Shown: positions 30,818 through 39,600 of the stretch, piece after piece | Layout of the letters: each line of letters starts with the position of its first letter | Position numbering within the stretch: position 1 is the first letter of the stretch | Origin: Hydractinia symbiolongicarpus | Taxonomy: Eukaryota > Cnidaria > Hydrozoa > Anthoathecata > Hydractiniidae | DNA: 64,000 nucleotides | Assembly: GCF_029227915.1 (NCBI RefSeq) | Contig: NC_079878.1 | Span: forward strand, 32,201,501-32,265,500 | Direction of reading: 5' to 3' | Program-made: the position numbers and the translations under genes | Notes under the pieces: model-generated | The model's input: only the letters and a program-made list of their open reading frames with translations | Database searches by the model: none | What the model was told of the DNA's origin: nothing

Positions 30818-30842
30818 ATCTTTACCAGAAACAGGTAAAGAT
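30818..30842 (-). terminator. Hairpin 3' of the integrase gene
   Basis: ATCTTTACC, loop AGAAACA, GGTAAAGAT: a perfect 9-bp stem, 14 bp beyond the integrase stop on the minus strand. It shares its sequence and loop with 20632-20656, which follows the other minus-strand unit near the left end. Confidence 0.6.
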
Positions 30843-30855
30843 ATCGCCCCCTTTT

Positions 30856-31839
30856 TCACCAACCTTGCACATAATCAGGAGGTAATTCTGTATCTTCAGG
30901 TATTAACATCAATTCCTCTTTTACAAAAGCCCGTCTGGGTCCGTCTTGAACATAGTACATTACACGGTTACCAGGTTGCGCTATTACCTCACGCAATCTA
31001 TATGTGTTTTTCGACCATATTCTATCGGTTGCCCGTCTCCGCCCATCATCATGCTCTTCACCAGGTTGTAGTAGATATCTATACAGGTCATCTTTAGGTA
31101 ATTCTACTTCAGGTGGATAGCTCTCTCGTTTAGCAAGAGGCACCTCTTTCATTATAATAGCATCTTTCGGCTTCATATCAATCATCTGCGTCTTTGTATC
31201 GTTTAGCCTATCAATCAGTTTATACAGATGCTTAACCCATGTAGATGATACCTTTTCCGAATCATTCAGTTCTTGAGCATCTTGTATTTTGAATAAATTT
31301 TCCGCAAGTATCTTGTTCAACGCCTCAACAAAAGCTGTGTGCGTATGCTTATATTTTGTAGTCGCCCTTTTAATTTCAACCTTATGCTTCTCCAACAGCT
31401 TTGTCACATCTGCTTTGAATTCTGAACCGTTATCACATTGGAAAGTTTTCGGATAAGTTAATGGTCCGGCCTTGTAGATGTCTTCAATCATAGCGGCAAC
31501 CTCTTTGGCTTTCTTAGTCCTCAAAGGTCGGGCTACTTTGTATCTGGAAGCAGCATCGATTCCCGACAAAATGTACTTATATTTATTACCATACAGTATG
31601 TCACCGGGCATGTACAATAAATCGAATTGATGTAAATCATTAGGGGTGTTAACTTCATAATGTGGTCTTTCAACATGTTTTGGGGCGGGTAAATGTACTT
31701 GCCAAAATGCTTGTTTTGATAGCCACTTCTTAATCTCCTTTGGCCTGAAGCCGAATCCTCTTAAATTCTGAACAGCCTTTTGTCCTTTCCATAAATTTTG
31801 AGGTTGATAGTAAGTCTCTTGAAGTTTAGAGTTTGACAT
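30856..31839 (-). CDS. Retrovirus-type (rve) DDE integrase
   Basis: A 327-aa Polinton integrase, expected to process the termini and join the linear element to host DNA. The catalytic core shows D73 (HQFDLLYMPGD), D136 (QCDNGSEF) and E172 (FVEALNK), with exactly 35 residues between the second Asp and the Glu as in retroviral integrases. The N-terminal ~60 residues are basic; a clear HHCC zinc finger is not visible. The C-terminal part (~270-327; RIWSKNTYRLREVI, then VMYYVQDGPRRAFVKEELM) looks like an SH3-like DNA-binding domain; I do not see a convincing chromodomain. The frame is intact, so the copy could still be active for integration. It lies convergent to the RING gene and divergent from SAP-like gene 2. 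Confidence 0.95.
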   Translation of the reverse strand: MSNSKLQETYYQPQNLWKGQKAVQNLRGFGFRPKEIKKWLSKQAFWQVHLPAPKHVERPHYEVNTPNDLHQFDLLYMPGDILYGNKYKYILSGIDAASRYKVARPLRTKKAKEVAAMIEDIYKAGPLTYPKTFQCDNGSEFKADVTKLLEKHKVEIKRATTKYKHTHTAFVEALNKILAENLFKIQDAQELNDSEKVSSTWVKHLYKLIDRLNDTKTQMIDMKPKDAIIMKEVPLAKRESYPPEVELPKDDLYRYLLQPGEEHDDGRRRATDRIWSKNTYRLREVIAQPGNRVMYYVQDGPRRAFVKEELMLIPEDTELPPDYVQGW

Positions 31840-31931
31840 GTTTTATTTATACACACCTTTATTTATCTCCTTTTTGTTATGATGTGGTACGATAAAAGTG
31901 CTTAAAGTTTTTATATTTATTATATATTAAG
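31840..31931. promoter_or_regulatory. Divergent promoter, integrase / SAP-like gene 2 (includes 30-bp box copy 2)
   Basis: A 92-bp AT-rich spacer between divergent starts. The right part (31884-31913) is the second, identical copy of the 30-bp box seen at 29536-29565, followed by TTATATATTAAG before the ATG. The left part has ATTTATACACACC next to the integrase start. Confidence 0.6.
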
Positions 31932-32228
31932 ATGTCAGACATGAATACCGATACCGATCTACATTGCGATTCCACCGTACCCGAATACAAATTGATGAAA
32001 CTGAGAGAGTTGCGAGAGGTTGCTAAATCCCGCGGAATTAAGTATATCGTGGGTATGAGAAAGGCTAAACTGGTTGAGGTGATTGAGAAGAATGATCTCG
32101 ACCCATCCTACACCATGGATCTGGATACCAAGAAGGAATGGTATGGATACTGTTCAAGGTGGAGGTCGAAAAACAGAGAGGCATATCTAAAAGCTCAAAA
32201 ACGTTATAACGACAAAAGATCCAAGTGA
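31932..32228 (+). CDS. SAP/Rho-N-like small protein 2
   Basis: A 98-aa paralog of the protein at 29589; both start MSDMNT and end AYLK-AQ/CQ-KRYNDKRSK. This copy has an eight- or nine-residue insertion after residue 6 (DTDLHCDST). The SAP-like region is LMKLRELREVAKSRG then AKLVEVIEKNDLD (~23-54). It sits directly upstream of PolB, whose own N-terminus is a similar SAP-like motif, so a role in replication or terminal binding is plausible. It shares the 30-bp promoter box and a following hairpin with its paralog. Confidence 0.8.
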   Translation: MSDMNTDTDLHCDSTVPEYKLMKLRELREVAKSRGIKYIVGMRKAKLVEVIEKNDLDPSYTMDLDTKKEWYGYCSRWRSKNREAYLKAQKRYNDKRSK

Positions 32229-32244
32229 TTGAACAACCCTTTTT

Positions 32245-32268
32245 TTTGTTACTCGTCTGAGTAACAAA
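32245..32268 (+). terminator. Hairpin 3' of SAP-like gene 2
   Basis: TTTGTTACTC, loop GTCT, GAGTAACAAA: a 10-bp stem preceded by a T run (32240-32247), 16 bp after the stop. Confidence 0.7.
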
Positions 32269-32338
32269 TGTTGGTGGGTGGGTACCCATGGTGTACCGGT
32301 CACGACCCTCTAGGTGTTGGTGGGTGGGTACCCATGGT
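32269..32338. repeat. Direct repeat TGTTGGTGGGTGGGTACCCA in the PolB leader
   Basis: Two copies of a 24-bp unit (32269-32292 and 32315-32338, period 46 bp) contain the self-complementary GGGTACCC and end CCATGGT. A related tract, CGGTGGGTGGAGATATCCAT, follows the hairpin of SAP-like gene 1 near 29897, and GGGTGGGTAGGGACCCATGG occurs in the TIR. These link the leaders of PolB and RING to the termini. The remaining leader to 32452 has nothing else I can name. Confidence 0.6.
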
Positions 32339-32452
32339 ATAACCGGTGTATGTGTGTTTTAGCGTGTTTTACTACAATTTTAGCATGGTGGGGCAACCAC
32401 AAACTAGGACACTCACGACCCTTCAACACGGTTTACGATTTTTAAAACCGTC

Positions 32453-32476
32453 TTAAAGATTACATATAGTATATCA
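32453..32476 (+). promoter_or_regulatory. TTAAAGATT promoter module before PolB
   Basis: TTAAAGATT, 7 bases, GTATATCA, nine bases before the PolB ATG; the counterpart of 29960-29984. Confidence 0.6.
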
Positions 32477-32485
32477 CAACCTGAT

Positions 32486-35400
32486 ATGACTTCGAGAAAT
32501 ACAGTTGTTGAATTAAGAGCTCTCGCTAGAGAACGCGGCCTACGTGGCTACTCAAGGCTCAGAAAGGCCGATCTGATCGAATTATTGACACCAACTACTG
32601 TGTCAGCACCCATACCCATGCTGAGACCCACTAGACCCATACCCATGCCGAGACCCACTAGACCCGTACCCATGCCGAGACCCACTAGACCCATACCCAT
32701 GCCGAGACCCACTAGACCCGTACCGGTGCCGAGACCCACTAGACCCGTACCAGCACCGAGACCAGGCACTAGCCAACAAGACATGGATTTGAAAAGCAAG
32801 TTGATCGAATGGAGAGACTGGTTGATAAATCATGTACCTAAGGCTATTAAGGAGAAAGCGAGAAAAGCTTTCAAAACCATGAAGGATAAGATCATGGGTT
32901 TGTATAAAAAGGGCAGTGGAGAGGAAGAGGAAGAGGAAGAGGTGGAGGAGGAAGAGGTGAAAGAGGAAAATCCTTATACCCCCATTGAAGAAGCTTTTGT
33001 AGGTTCATACAAACGTTTCAAAATAAACTCGGATGGTGGGAAGAATGTCAGGGTCTTTCTCGAAAAGGTCGAGCACGTCGTAAATAGGTTGATGAGTGAC
33101 GTGCTCGGGCAGAAGAAGTCGCTGAAGACTCAGGCGACCTTGTGGGTGAAGTGGGTAAGGGAGGACACCAGCTCGACCGATGCCCCGTGTGTACATGTCG
33201 ATAAAGCGTTCAATAGCTATATGGAGATACTGCACGCCCACGATGACATTTCTGATGTTTTCGATCGGATGTGTAATAAGATAATCGAGCAGATTGAAAA
33301 CCCTGCTCTACCCGCCAGTGGGTTCACAATCGATAAAATCCTACATATGCATGTGGACTTTCACAAACTAAAATTAACTAGAGGTAGTTCTTACTTGCCG
33401 CTACCTAAGAATTTCAGTGGAAAGTTCTCCGTGATTAACCCTCATAACGAGGATGAAGAATGCTTCAAATGGGCCGTTTTAGCTGCCTTATATCATGATA
33501 AGATTGATAATCATCCTGAACGAATCTCAATCCTTAAGAAGTTTGAAGATAAGTGCAATTGGGATGGTCTATCTTTCCCAATGGCGCTAAATAAAATAGA
33601 TTTGTTTGAGAGAAGGAACCCTGATATCGCCGTGCATGTTTTGACAAAAGATGACATAGAGGGTGTCTATATGTGTCGAAAGTCGAAGCATCTTGACCGG
33701 GATGAGACGGTTGTTTTGTTTTTACTGTGTGAAGGGGATAAGAGGCATTATATCGCTGTTAAGAACCTGAGCGGTGTCCTGAGCAAGGCCAACTCAAAGC
33801 ATGAACATAAAGAGCATTATTGCTTGAATTGTCTCTCTGGTTTTCCAAGCGAACGGAAAAGGGATGAGCACTTTGAGTATTGTAAGAATAACGATGCCGT
33901 TAATATTCAACTCCCTAGGGAGGGTAGCACCTTAACCTTCACCCACGGTCAGTACCAGCTCAAAGCCCCATTCATCATGTATGCCGATTTCGAAGCTTTT
34001 ACAAAACCTGAAGAGATAGAGTGTGGATCGTCCACCAAGAAAGTTGGTAAACATATCCCCACCGGATTCTGTTGTTATAGTAAATATGCTCATGGTGAAG
34101 TTTTGGACCCTCTGAAGCTTTACCGTGGTGATGACTGTGTTCCGCGCTTTGTGGATCATGTGGTTTCCGAGGCGAAAAGGTTATACATCATGTTTCCACA
34201 ACTTGGTATGCAAGATCTAACCGATGAAGAACTTGATGGATATGAAAATTCCACCCACTGCCACATCTGTATGAGAGAATTTGGTGATGATGACATCAAG
34301 GTTAGGGATCACTGTCATTTTACTGGCAAGTTTCGTGGATCGGCACACATGGAATGTAATCTCCGTTACAAGGTGCCTAATTATATTCCGGTTGTCTTCC
34401 ATAATCTGAGTGGATATGATTCACATCTATTTATCAAAGAGCTTGCGAAGAAGTATGGAGAAGGTGGTATGAGTGTAATCGCTGAAAATAAAGAGAAATA
34501 TATCTCTTTCTCGACCGATGTTAAGGTTGGTGAATACATCGACAAAAATGGTGAGACCAAAGACAAAAAGATAAAGCTGAGATTCATCGATTCATTTAGA
34601 TTTATGTCAAGAGGATTAGGTTCCTTAGCTGACAATCTATCCGATGATCAGTGTAAAAACCTTAGAAAATTCTTCAATGATGAGCAATTCAACATAATGA
34701 GAAGGAAGGGTGTATACCCATATGAGTATGTTGATTCATTCGATAGGTTTAATGAAACCAGGCTTCCTTCGAAAGATGACTTTTATAGCAAGTTGAACAT
34801 GAATGGTATCAGCGATGCCGATTATGCGCATGCCCAGAAGGTGTGGAAGGACATGAAAGTTGAAAATATGGGCGTTTATCATGATATCTATCTCAAGACG
34901 GATGTTCTGCTTCTGAGTGATGTGTTTGAGACATTCAGAGAGACATGTTTGAGAAACTATAAACTAGATCCCGCTCATTTTTACACGGCCCCCGGATTAG
35001 CTTGGCAGGCATGCCTGAAAAAGACAGATGTTGAGCTGGATTTGTTGTCAGATATGGATATGTTACTGTTTGTGGAGATGGGTATTAGGGGCGGTCTCTG
35101 TCAGGCCGTTCACAGACACGCGAAGGCAAATAATCCATATATGGGCGATATGTATAATACTTCAGAAGATACAACCTATCTACAGTATCTTGATGCTAAC
35201 AATCTGTATGGATGGGCTATGATACAGAAGATGCCCACCGGGGGGTTTGAGTGGGATGATTCCGGTAAATTTACACCCGAAATCATTTCAGAGTTGGCTG
35301 TGGAAAACGGTGAAAAGGGGTACATGCTTGAGGTTGATGTTAGATATCCACATAATCTTCATGACACACATAACGATCTTCCTTTCATGCCTGAGAGGAA

Positions 35401-36403
35401 GGTTATCAATGGTGTCGAGAAGCTGACACCGTGTCTTTCGGACAAGAGGAACTATGTGATTCATATCCGTGCGCTTGCTCAAGCTTTGAATCACGGTCTT
35501 GTTCTGGATAAGGTTCATAGGGTACTGAGGTTTGATCAGAGCGCATGGTTGAAACCTTACATCGACTTCAATACACAGCTGCGCACGGAGTCGAAGAATG
35601 ACTTTGAAAAGGATTTCTTCAAGCTGATGAACAATTCCGTCTTTGGTAAGACAATGGAGAATCAACGAAGACAGAAGGATATACATTTGGCCACCAACCA
35701 AAAGAATTATGAGAAAATGGTGATGAAGCCAAACTTCAGGGGTGCAATCCATTTCTCGGAAACACTGATGGGGATAGAGATGTCCAAGATCAAGATCAAG
35801 ATGAACAAACCGATCTACCTCGGCCCCACAATCCTCCATCTATCCAAGATGGTTATGTATGAGTTCCACCATGATTACATGAGACCGAAATATGGTGATG
35901 ATGTGAAGCTTTGCTACATGGATACGGATTCATTCGTTTACCACATAAAAACAGACGACTTCTACAAAGATATCGCGAACGATGTGTCTCCGAGATTTGA
36001 CACATCTGGGTATGATAAGGAAGATGGTAGACCTCTACCATTAGGTTTGAATAAAAAGATTATTGTGCTGATGAAGGACGAGTTGGGTGGTAAGGTGATG
36101 ACTGAGTTCATCGCCCTAAGAGCTAAGACATGCGCATACAAACAGCTATGTGGTAGGGAGGGTAAGAGATGTAAGGGGGTGAAGAAATGTGTGGTGAGGG
36201 AGACCATAGGTTTCGCCGATTATAAGAGATGTCTGTTTGAGGGTGAGAACATTTACAGAACCCAAATGACCTTTCGATCGATTAAGCATGATGTTCACAC
36301 GGTGAAAACAAATAAACTGGCGCTCAAAGCCGATGATGATAAACGCATAATTTTGGAAGATGGTATTACCACACTGGCGAGAGGACATTATAGACACACA
36401 TAA
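32486..36403 (+). CDS. polB: Protein-primed family B DNA polymerase (PolB)
   Basis: A 1305-aa replicative polymerase. It begins with a SAP-like motif (~6-36), then a Pro/Arg repeat (~42-94), a basic helical segment (~100-143) and an acidic run (~146-163). A zinc knuckle is at C446, C449, H462, C466. Exonuclease motifs: Exo I YADFEAF with D501/E503, Exo II HNLSGYDSHLF with D645, Exo III YLKTDVLLLSD with Y802/D806. Between Exo I and II lies an HNH/endonuclease-VII-like zinc motif (C592, C595, DHCH at 608-611). Polymerase motifs: A LDANNLYGW (D903), B KLMNNSVFGKT (K1046 onward), C YMDTDSF (D1146, D1148), KxY-like AKTCAY (K1214, Y1218). All key acidic residues are present and the frame is unbroken, so the enzyme is predicted active. 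The stop codon lies 14 bp inside the right TIR. Confidence 0.97.
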   Translation: MTSRNTVVELRALARERGLRGYSRLRKADLIELLTPTTVSAPIPMLRPTRPIPMPRPTRPVPMPRPTRPIPMPRPTRPVPVPRPTRPVPAPRPGTSQQDMDLKSKLIEWRDWLINHVPKAIKEKARKAFKTMKDKIMGLYKKGSGEEEEEEEVEEEEVKEENPYTPIEEAFVGSYKRFKINSDGGKNVRVFLEKVEHVVNRLMSDVLGQKKSLKTQATLWVKWVREDTSSTDAPCVHVDKAFNSYMEILHAHDDISDVFDRMCNKIIEQIENPALPASGFTIDKILHMHVDFHKLKLTRGSSYLPLPKNFSGKFSVINPHNEDEECFKWAVLAALYHDKIDNHPERISILKKFEDKCNWDGLSFPMALNKIDLFERRNPDIAVHVLTKDDIEGVYMCRKSKHLDRDETVVLFLLCEGDKRHYIAVKNLSGVLSKANSKHEHKEHYCLNCLSGFPSERKRDEHFEYCKNNDAVNIQLPREGSTLTFTHGQYQLKAPFIMYADFEAFTKPEEIECGSSTKKVGKHIPTGFCCYSKYAHGEVLDPLKLYRGDDCVPRFVDHVVSEAKRLYIMFPQLGMQDLTDEELDGYENSTHCHICMREFGDDDIKVRDHCHFTGKFRGSAHMECNLRYKVPNYIPVVFHNLSGYDSHLFIKELAKKYGEGGMSVIAENKEKYISFSTDVKVGEYIDKNGETKDKKIKLRFIDSFRFMSRGLGSLADNLSDDQCKNLRKFFNDEQFNIMRRKGVYPYEYVDSFDRFNETRLPSKDDFYSKLNMNGISDADYAHAQKVWKDMKVENMGVYHDIYLKTDVLLLSDVFETFRETCLRNYKLDPAHFYTAPGLAWQACLKKTDVELDLLSDMDMLLFVEMGIRGGLCQAVHRHAKANNPYMGDMYNTSEDTTYLQYLDANNLYGWAMIQKMPTGGFEWDDSGKFTPEIISELAVENGEKGYMLEVDVRYPHNLHDTHNDLPFMPERKVINGVEKLTPCLSDKRNYVIHIRALAQALNHGLVLDKVHRVLRFDQSAWLKPYIDFNTQLRTESKNDFEKDFFKLMNNSVFGKTMENQRRQKDIHLATNQKNYEKMVMKPNFRGAIHFSETLMGIEMSKIKIKMNKPIYLGPTILHLSKMVMYEFHHDYMRPKYGDDVKLCYMDTDSFVYHIKTDDFYKDIANDVSPRFDTSGYDKEDGRPLPLGLNKKIIVLMKDELGGKVMTEFIALRAKTCAYKQLCGREGKRCKGVKKCVVRETIGFADYKRCLFEGENIYRTQMTFRSIKHDVHTVKTNKLALKADDDKRIILEDGITTLARGHYRHT
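32609..32766 (+). repeat. 27-bp coding minisatellite (RPTRPxPMP) in PolB
   Basis: About five to six copies of a 27-bp unit encode RPTRP(I/V)P(M/V/A)P, residues ~42-94. Copies alternate ATA and GTA codons, so the array seems to have grown by duplicating pairs. It encodes a polyproline, basic linker between the SAP-like motif and the rest of PolB. Confidence 0.85.
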
Positions 36404-36663
36404 CACTATAAATTATAAGGCACGACAGATGAGGGTGGGTAGGGACCCATGGGACGGGGAGGGGGCCCGGGGGACACGGCTGGTGAGGGGGGTTTTGGAC
36501 AGATATTATAGAGCATGCCCGCTTATTTGACGTAAAGTGGTAAAGTGCACATGGATTTTATGGACTCTTCTATCGTTGATTTGACGTGGATGATCTATAA
36601 ATTGACGTGGAGTGGTACAGAATATATTAATCGCTGTCCTAGGATCGGCATTTTCCTATCTCT
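36390..36663 (-). repeat. Right terminal inverted repeat
   Basis: The reverse complement of 20360-20633, with one difference. It includes the last 14 bp of the PolB gene, so that C-terminal coding end is mirrored, non-coding, at the left terminus. The G-rich part (36433-36473, runs GGGTGGGTAGGG then GGGG, GGGGG) fits a G-quadruplex pattern on the plus strand. It ends CCTATCTCT. Confidence 0.97.
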
Positions 36664-36668
36664 AATCG
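36664..36668. repeat. Target-site duplication, right copy (AATCG)
   Basis: AATCG follows the right TIR and continues directly into satellite (AATCGTTCGGGAAATGAG), pairing with 20355-20359. Confidence 0.8.
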
Positions 36669-39600
36669 TTCGGGAAATGAGTTTACACCCCGGGTACTTT
36701 CTTTGTATACTTTTGACTATACGGGCCGAGTCCGGGATTTACGGGAAATCGCAGGTTTTCGTTTGCCGGCGATTAAACTTCTTTTATTCAGCGTCTCATC
36801 AAAAATGAAAACATTTTGGAAAACTACAAGTCTTATGCGTTTTAGTGGTGAAAAAAAAATTTAAAAAATCGTTCGGGAAATGAGTTTACTTCCTGGGTAC
36901 TTTCTTTGTATACATTCGACTATACGGGCCAAGCCCGGGAATTACGGGAAATCGCGGGATTTCGTTTGCCAGCGATTAAACCTCTTTTATTAAGCGTCTC
37001 ATCAAAAATGAAAACATTTTTAAAAACTACAAGTCTCATGGGCTTTAGTGGTGAAATAATAATTTAAAAAATCGTTCGGGAAATGAGTTTACACCCCGGG
37101 TACTTTCTTTGTATACTTTTGACTATACTTTTGACTAAACCTCTTTTATTAAGCGTCTCATCAAAAATGAAAACATTTTTAAAAACTACAAGTCTCATGG
37201 GCTTTAGTGGTGAAATAAAAATTTAAAAAATCGTTCGGGTAATGAGTTTATACCCCAGGTACTTTCTTTGTATACTTTTGACTATACGGGCCGAGTCCGG
37301 GATTTACGGGAAATCGCAGGTTTTCGTTTGCCGGCGATTAAACTTCTTTTATTCAGCGTCTCATCAAAAACGAAAAAATTTTTGAAAACTACAAGTCTCA
37401 TGCGTTTTACTGGTGAAAAAAAAATTTAAAAATTCGTTCGGGAAATGAGTTTACTTCCTGGGTACTTTCTTTGTATACATTCGACTATACGGGCCAAGCC
37501 CGGGATTTACGGGAAATCGCGGGATTTCGTTTGCCGGCGATTAAACCTCTTTTATTTAGCGTCTCATCAAAAATGAAAACATTTTTAAAAACTACAAGTC
37601 TCATGCGTTTTAGTGGTGAAAAAATAATTTAAAAAATCGTTCGGGAAATGAGTTTACTCCCTGGGTACTTTCTTTGTATACTTTTGACTATACGGGCCGA
37701 GTCCGGGATTTACGGGAAGTCGCGGGTTTTGTTTGCCGGCGATTAAACTTCTTTTATTCAGCGTCTCATCAAAAATAAAAGTATTTTTAAATACTACAAG
37801 TCTCATGGGCTTTAGTGGTGAAATAATAATTCAAAAAATCGTTCGGGAAATGAGTTTACACCCTGGGTACTTTCTTTATATACTTTTGACTATGCGGGCC
37901 GAGTCCGGGGTTTACGGGAAATGGCGGGTTTTCGTTTGCCGGCAATTAAACTTCTTTTATTTAGCGTCTCATCAAAAATGAAAGCATTCTTGAAAACTAC
38001 AAGTCTCAAGGGTTTTAGTGGTGAAAAGATAATTTAAAAAATCGTTTTGGAAATGAGTTTACTCACAGGGTACTTTCTTTGTATACATTCCACTATACGG
38101 GCCAAGCCCGGGATTAACGGGAAATCGCGGGTTTTCGTTTGCCCGCGATTAAACCACTTTCATTAAGCATCTCATCAGAAATGAAAACATTTCTGAAAAC
38201 TACAAGTCTCATGCGTTTTAGTGGTGAAAAAATAATTTAAAAATTTGTTCGAGAAATGAGTTTACTCACTGGGTACTTTCCTTGTATACTTTTGACTATA
38301 CGGGCTGAGTCCGGGATTTACGGGAAATCGCGGGTTTTCGTTTGCCGGCGATTAAACTTCTTTTATTCAGCGTCCCATCAAAAATGAAAACATTTTTAAA
38401 AACTACAAGTCTCATGGGCTTTAGTGGTGAAATAATAATTTAAAAAATCGTTTGGAAAATAAGTTTACTCCCTGGGTACTTTCTTTGTATACTTTTGACT
38501 ATACGGGCCGAGTCCGGGATTTACGGGAAGTCGCGGGTTTTGTTTGCCGGCGATTAAACTTCTTTTATTCAGCGTCTCATCAAAAATAAAAGTATTTTTA
38601 AATACTACAAGTCTCATGGGCTTTAGTGGTGAAATAATAATTCAAAAAATCGTTCGGGAAATGAGTTTACACCCTGGGTACTTTCTTTATATACTTTTGA
38701 CTATGCGGGCCGAGTCCGGGGTTTACGGGAAATGGCGGGTTTTCGTTTGCCGGCAATTAAACTTCTTTTATTTAGCGTCTCATCAAAAATGAAAACATTC
38801 TTGAAAACTACAAGTCTCAAGGGTTTTAGTGGTGAAAAGATAATTTAAAAAATCGTTTTGGAAATGAGTTTACTCACAGGGTACTTTCTTTGTATACATT
38901 CCACTATACGGGCCAAGCCCGGGATTAACGGGAAATCGCGGGTTTTCGTTTGCCCGCGATTAAACCACTTTCATTAAGCATCTCATCAGAAATGAAAACA
39001 TTTCTGAAAACTACAAGTCTCATGCGTTTTAGTGGTGAAAAAATAATTTAAAAATTTGTTCGAGAAATGAGTTTACTCACTGGGTACTTTCCTTGTATAC
39101 TTTTGACTATACGGGCTGAGTCCGGGATTTACGGGAAATCGCGGGTTTTCGTTTCCGGCGATTAAACTTCTTTTATTCAGCGTCCCATCAAAAATGGAAA
39201 CATTTTTAAAAACTACAAGTCTCATGGGCTTTAGTGGTGAAATAATAATTTAAAAAATCGTTTGGAAAATAAGTTTACTCCCTGGGTACTTTCTTTGTAT
39301 ACTTTTGACTATACGGGCCGAGTCCGGGATTTACCGGAAATCGCAGGTTTTCGTTTGCAGGCGATTAAACTTCTTTTATTCAGCGTCTCATTAAAAATGA
39401 AAACATTTTTGAAAACTACAAGTCTCAAGCGTTTTAGTGGTGAAAAGATAATTTAAAAAATCGTTTTGGAAATGAGTTTACTCACAGGGTACTTTCTTTG
39501 TATACATTCGACTATACTGGCCAAGCCCGGGATTTCCGGGAAATCGCGGGTTTTCGTTTGCCGGCGATTAAACCACTTTCATTAAGCGTCTCATCAAAAA

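Larger units (their letters stand above)
20360..36663. mobile_element. Polinton/Maverick (adintovirus-like) element, 16.3 kb
   Basis: A complete element bounded by 274-bp terminal inverted repeats that differ at one position, starting AG and ending CT as is usual for Polintons, and flanked by AATCG duplications in satellite DNA. It encodes the diagnostic set: protein-primed PolB, DDE integrase, double jelly-roll major capsid protein, penton-like minor capsid protein and a packaging ATPase, with about thirteen further proteins. Its gene density and codon-rich sequence contrast sharply with the surrounding satellite. Departures from a typical intact element are an in-frame stop in the ATPase and no recognisable adenovirus-type protease. 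The near-identical TIRs argue for a recent insertion. Confidence 0.96.

Noticed and set aside
36545-36808. 87-codon ORF crossing the right end of the element
   Set aside because: It joins TIR and satellite sequence by chance and has no domain.
37430-37460. CENP-B box in the satellite
   Set aside because: AATTCGTTCGGGAAATG resembles the motif at TTCG, but the required A and CGGG positions do not match.
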